The position numbers and the translations under genes were made by a program. A stretch of DNA of 64,000 nucleotides from an uncultured Collinsella sp. (GTDB lineage: Bacteria > Actinomycetota > Coriobacteriia > Coriobacteriales > Coriobacteriaceae), in NCBI GenBank assembly GCA_900541685.1, contig UQKM01000011.1, positions 1 through 64,000 on the forward strand, written 5' to 3'. Every line of letters starts with the position of its first letter. Position 1 is the first letter of the stretch. The notes under the pieces are model-generated. The model had not been told where the DNA came from, ran no database searches, and worked only from the letters and a program-made list of their open reading frames with translations. Below, in pieces: positions 60,838-64,000 of this stretch.

Positions 60838-61686
60838 TTACGCCGCCGCGAACACTCCCAAGCCCGTTCCGATGATGCAGATTGCGAAGATGCCCAAGAT
60901 GATCCAAATGGTCTTGACGCCCTTTTTATAGAGGGCAACGCAAGCGAACGTTGCCAGCAAGGGCAGCAGACCGGGGAAGATCGAATCGAACAGATCCTGC
61001 AGGACAATCTCCGAACCACCCACGTCAAAGGTCAAAGCCGTGGACAGCGAGACCTGTGCCGCAATCATGGCGCCGATAACGGTCATTCCGAGAACACCGG
61101 CAGCATGCGTCATGCGAGACATAAGGTTGCTCTCTTCGGACTGCTGCAAAAACTTGGTTCCCAAGTCGTAACCCAGATGGGCGGCGACGATACGCGTTGC
61201 AAAGTTAATCACGGAGTAGATGAGCGCGTACACGATGGGGCCGAGCGGGTTGCCCGTCGAAGCGATGCCAATACCAATGCCGGCGGCAACCACGCGGAAC
61301 GTACCCCAGTAGAACGAATCGCCGATGCCGGAAAGCGGTCCCATAAGGCCGACCTTCATGGCGTTAATCGAGGACGTGTCGAAGTTCTTATCGGCAGCCG
61401 CCTGCTCTTCCATCGAAACCGTTAGGCCGGCTACAAACGGAAGCACATGAGGCGTGATGTTAAAGAACTCGGTATGGCGATCGAGCGCCGCATAGTAATC
61501 GTCGTCGTTGGGATAGATCTTTCGCAGGGGCTTCTGAATGGTGTACATGAAGCCCATTGCCATCATCTTGTCGTACGACTGCGAGCACTGGCTCGTAAAC
61601 TGGCGAAGGAACATGCTCCGATACATATCGGGAGTCATAATCGCGTCCTTCTTGGCCTCTTTGAGGTCGGTGTTCTGGATAGCCAT
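60838..61686 (-). CDS. PTS mannose/fructose/sorbose family EIID
   Basis: EIID with EIIC forms the membrane channel of mannose-family PTS permeases. The 282-aa protein shows MGFMYTIQKPLRKIYP, GLMGPLSGIGDSFYWGTFR and C-terminal membrane helices. The ATG shares a base with the EIIC stop (TAATG). EIIA and EIIB are not in the window. Confidence 0.93.
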   Translation of the reverse strand: MAIQNTDLKEAKKDAIMTPDMYRSMFLRQFTSQCSQSYDKMMAMGFMYTIQKPLRKIYPNDDDYYAALDRHTEFFNITPHVLPFVAGLTVSMEEQAAADKNFDTSSINAMKVGLMGPLSGIGDSFYWGTFRVVAAGIGIGIASTGNPLGPIVYALIYSVINFATRIVAAHLGYDLGTKFLQQSEESNLMSRMTHAAGVLGMTVIGAMIAAQVSLSTALTFDVGGSEIVLQDLFDSIFPGLLPLLATFACVALYKKGVKTIWIILGIFAICIIGTGLGVFAAA

Positions 61687-62459
61687 TAGAAGTCCTCCTC
61701 TTCATCTGCAGCAACCGTCTGCGGACCGGACGAGCCCTCGCGGAAGGCCAGGAGCAGCGCGACGCAAATGGCAGCTGCGGCGACGCCGACCACGTCCATC
61801 TTGAGGTAGATGACCATAATGAAGCCCAGGAACAGCCAGGGAAGGAGCTTGTTATCGCCCATGGTCCTGATAAGAAGAGCGAAGCCGATGCAGACCATGA
61901 CGCCGGACGCAACGTTGAGGCCGTCCATCACAAACTGCGGAATCGCGTTGAGCGCATTGTTGATAAGGTCGGCACCAAAGAACAGCGAGCCAAACACCAG
62001 CAGTGCAGACGGAATGCCAATCGACAGCGGCACGATGGTCAGATGGTACAGATTCGCCTTGGCAAGATCGCGATTTGCCAGAGCGGTCTCAATCTTCTTG
62101 CAGGCAAAGGCACCCGGAACGGCGTAGCAGAAGTTGCGCCACACCTGAAGGAAGACGGAGACGGGAAGGGCGAGCGCGACGGCAGTTGCCGTGCCCGTAC
62201 CCGTAATGACGGCAAACGCGCAGCCAAGCACGCCGGAGGCATAGACCTCGGGAGGAACCGCCGCGCCGACCATGATGGCGCCCATGAACATGGACTCCAA
62301 AGCAGCGCCGACGATAACGCCCTGCTGGACATCGCCAAGGATCAAGCCGACAAACAGGCTCGTAAACAGCGGACGACCAAGCATCGTAATGCCAAATAAT
62401 TGCTCGTCCATGGACGCAATAAATGCGACCAGTGCAACTAGAAGATACTGGACAACCAT
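61686..62459 (-). CDS. PTS mannose/fructose/sorbose family EIIC
   Basis: About 257 aa, hydrophobic throughout, with the EIIC-Sor signature QQGVIVGAALESMFMGAIMVGAAVPPE. ATG 62459 follows a GGGG site by eight bases; a TTG at 62468 is an alternative. It is coupled to EIID. Confidence 0.93.
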   Translation of the reverse strand: MVVQYLLVALVAFIASMDEQLFGITMLGRPLFTSLFVGLILGDVQQGVIVGAALESMFMGAIMVGAAVPPEVYASGVLGCAFAVITGTGTATAVALALPVSVFLQVWRNFCYAVPGAFACKKIETALANRDLAKANLYHLTIVPLSIGIPSALLVFGSLFFGADLINNALNAIPQFVMDGLNVASGVMVCIGFALLIRTMGDNKLLPWLFLGFIMVIYLKMDVVGVAAAAICVALLLAFREGSSGPQTVAADEEEDF

Positions 62460-62480
62460 TTCGATCAACCCCAGAAACAG

Positions 62481-62519
62481 GTCTGCAGGCGAGGCATTCT
62501 GCGCAGCTCGCCTGCAGAC
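62481..62519. promoter_or_regulatory. 13-bp perfect stem-loop between the deglycase and EIIC genes
   Basis: GTCTGCAGGCGAG and CTCGCCTGCAGAC are perfect inverted copies around 13 bases. No T tract follows, so it is more likely an mRNA processing or stability structure than a terminator. Confidence 0.6.
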
Positions 62520-62540
62520 AACCGCAGCAATTTGAGAGGA

Positions 62541-63575
62541 TTAGTAGTTCATCTGGTGATAGTAACGACGCGTGGTGAGCGGGTGGTTACGGACGTGCTC
62601 GAGATGGCAGCTCAGGCGCTCGGTGATGGTGTAGGTGACCATCGGGGAGACGATCTTGCGGAACTCGGGGTCGCTGAACGGCAGCTCGACCTCGGCGGTG
62701 TCAAACTTGTTCACGCGGACGTTGACGCCCTTCTCGTCGGCGAGCATGTGAGTGAAGTTGTCCACGCGGTCCATGAGCTTACGGGTGTCGTCCTCGCCGT
62801 AGAGCATGATGAGGCTCGTGCCTTCCTCGCACAGCTCGATGGTGCCGTGGAAGAACTCGGCGGCGTGGATGGACTTGGTCTTGATCCACTGCATCTCCTC
62901 GAGGATGCACATGGCGTAGTCGTAGGCCTCGCCCCAGAGCATGCCGGAGCCGATCACCATGTGGTAGTCGGTGTCCTTGAAGTCCTCGGCCATGGCGGCG
63001 CAGCGCTCGTCCTGGGCGTCCTTGGCCTTGATGAGGTACGGGGCGATGTTGCCGAACTCCTCCATGAAGGTGTCGTACTTGGGGAAGGCGCCGGCGTTCT
63101 TGAGGAAGCGGGCGACCAGCGTGATCTGGTAGGTGTAGATGGCCTCGCACAGGACGTCGTCCTCGGCGAAGCTGAAGAACTTGTAGTCGGCGTACTCGGT
63201 GGCCGGGGTGTTGTCGTTGGAGACATACATCAGCGTGCGGGCGCCCTGCTCCTGGCAGAACTTGGCGGCCTCGATGATCTCGGGGGTGGTGCCGGTACGG
63301 GTGGAGAAGACGCAGACCGAGTCCTTGTTGAAGGCCTTGGGCGGGCACGCGAGGAACTCAGCGGCGATCTCGCAGTGGACGTCGACGTCGGCCGTGGTGG
63401 TCTCGACCCAATACTTCATCGGGAGCGTGTGGGCCCAGGTGCCGCCGCAGCCGATGAAGAAGATGTTGGAATAACCCTGCTCGCAGACCTCGTCCACGGC
63501 AGCCTCAATCTGAGGACGGAGAGCGAGGGCATCGCTCACAACCTTCTCGTAACGAGGCTCATCGAAATTGAACAT
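62541..63575 (-). CDS. SIS domain sugar isomerase / deglycase (FrlB-like)
   Basis: About 344 aa from MFNFDEPRYEKVVSDALALR, with an AGGGA site. Two SIS domains are present: IFFIGCGGTWAHTLPM and FSTRTGTTPEIIEA in the first, MVIGSGMLWGEAYDYA and HAAEFFHGTIEL in the second. The closest model is fructoselysine-6-phosphate deglycase or a related Amadori enzyme. Codon use is very biased, indicating strong expression. It lies between a PfkB kinase gene and PTS genes. Confidence 0.88.
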   Translation of the reverse strand: MFNFDEPRYEKVVSDALALRPQIEAAVDEVCEQGYSNIFFIGCGGTWAHTLPMKYWVETTTADVDVHCEIAAEFLACPPKAFNKDSVCVFSTRTGTTPEIIEAAKFCQEQGARTLMYVSNDNTPATEYADYKFFSFAEDDVLCEAIYTYQITLVARFLKNAGAFPKYDTFMEEFGNIAPYLIKAKDAQDERCAAMAEDFKDTDYHMVIGSGMLWGEAYDYAMCILEEMQWIKTKSIHAAEFFHGTIELCEEGTSLIMLYGEDDTRKLMDRVDNFTHMLADEKGVNVRVNKFDTAEVELPFSDPEFRKIVSPMVTYTITERLSCHLEHVRNHPLTTRRYYHQMNY

Positions 63576-63601
63576 ATCTAATATCCCTTCGTTTAATAGA
63601 G

Positions 63602-63637
63602 TGAAATTCGTTTCAATTGACAACTTGTCATTTCACT
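63602..63637. promoter_or_regulatory. operator-like dyads upstream of the deglycase gene
   Basis: TGACAACTTGTCA at 63618-63630 is a perfect 6-1-6 palindrome, and TGAAATTCGTTTCA at 63602-63615 is another. GntR/HutC-type regulators of such operons use sites like the first one. The assignment is inferred. Confidence 0.4.
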
Positions 63638-63673
63638 ACGTATTAATACTTAATGACCTAAATAAATACCTTT

Positions 63674-64000
63674 CTAGGAAATGGAAGCTTGGCCGTCTTT
63701 CATCTCGGCGAGTTTATGCTCGAATCCAAAGCCGCCGGGTTTAAGGCAATTCTTAGCTGAATAGTCAGCAGCGAATTCCATTGCATCCCGAATGATCTCC
63801 GCATCGAGCGGTTGCTTTTTACTCCAGCCATGCGAGAGACAGCTCACAACAAACGCAGCGATATACGAATCTCCCGCGCCCATGGTGTCAAGCGCATCTA
63901 CGGGTCTTATATTTCCCTGGTACCATCGGGAACCGTCAAAGAACACAGGCCCTGCAGATCCCCGTGTAGCAATCGTGTAGCGACAACCATGCTCTATGGC
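63674..64000 (-). CDS. PfkB family carbohydrate kinase (FrlD-like), partial
   Basis: The C-terminal 109 residues are present and the frame continues past the window edge. DTMGAGDSYIAAFVVS is the PfkB signature with the catalytic aspartate in GAGD. The product probably phosphorylates the sugar moiety before or after the deglycase step; fructoselysine 6-kinase is one model. Confidence 0.88.
   Translation of the reverse strand, partial: AIEHGCRYTIATRGSAGPVFFDGSRWYQGNIRPVDALDTMGAGDSYIAAFVVSCLSHGWSKKQPLDAEIIRDAMEFAADYSAKNCLKPGGFGFEHKLAEMKDGQASIS

Noticed and set aside
62532..63581. 349-codon open frame on the + strand opposite the deglycase gene
   Set aside because: Shadow of a highly codon-biased SIS-domain gene.

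Overview
The window is high-G+C bacterial DNA with dense, mostly minus-strand gene clusters. The gene content (Tad pilus locus, SipW-type exported proteins, NikM/Q/O nickel transporter, mannose-family PTS with a SIS deglycase, M32 carboxypeptidase, T-box in front of pheST) looks like a gut Coriobacteriia genome, most like Collinsella. That placement is an inference from gene content and protein style, not from a database search.

Layout. 1-9.1 kb holds housekeeping genes: proC, rlmH, an SPFH protein, tRNA-Leu, tatD, rsmA, metG, rsmI, a GH5-like protein and tRNA-Phe. Both tRNA genes carry a duplicated 3' end plus terminator around a short hairpin-rich insert. 9.2-9.8 kb is a toxin-antitoxin pair whose toxin frame is broken at a G run. 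9.8-19.4 kb is one long Tad (Flp) pilus operon: cpaB, tadZ, tadA, tadB, tadC, flp pilin, several TadE/TadG-like pseudopilins, and a terminal DUF192 gene. 19.6-40.7 kb holds rsgA, a P-type Ca2+ ATPase, pyk, a zinc phospholipase C-like protein, a nickel ECF-type transporter behind a NikR-type operator, pheT, pheS with its T-box, an M32 carboxypeptidase, glmM, a DUF4012 protein and a DMT permease.

40.8-60.4 kb is the most unusual part. Four small exported proteins with SipW-type signal peptides are followed, in one tightly packed and partly overlapping operon, by a SipW-like signal peptidase, a membrane-anchored McrB-like AAA+ ATPase, a DUF2357 (McrC-like) protein whose C-terminus is a very long coiled coil, and a second SipW-like peptidase. 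Three more proteins of the exported type lie at 55.8-59.8 kb, the last one beside a PilZ (c-di-GMP) protein. Six of the seven end in a shared aromatic-x-E/D-G-x-D element. I read this as a candidate surface-fibre or matrix export system that has taken over a McrBC-type motor; this is inference. Between the two halves sits a small accessory island (50.3-55.7 kb): tRNA-Val, a palindromic MITE-like element, a DUF559/AbiEi-like protein, a DUF5710 protein, a DUF4143 ATPase behind five palindromes at exact 23-bp spacing, a zinc-ribbon protein and an HNH endonuclease.

60.8-64 kb is a sugar or Amadori-compound catabolic operon: PfkB kinase (cut by the window end), SIS deglycase, PTS EIIC and EIID. 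No rRNA, CRISPR array, complete insertion sequence or prophage was seen.
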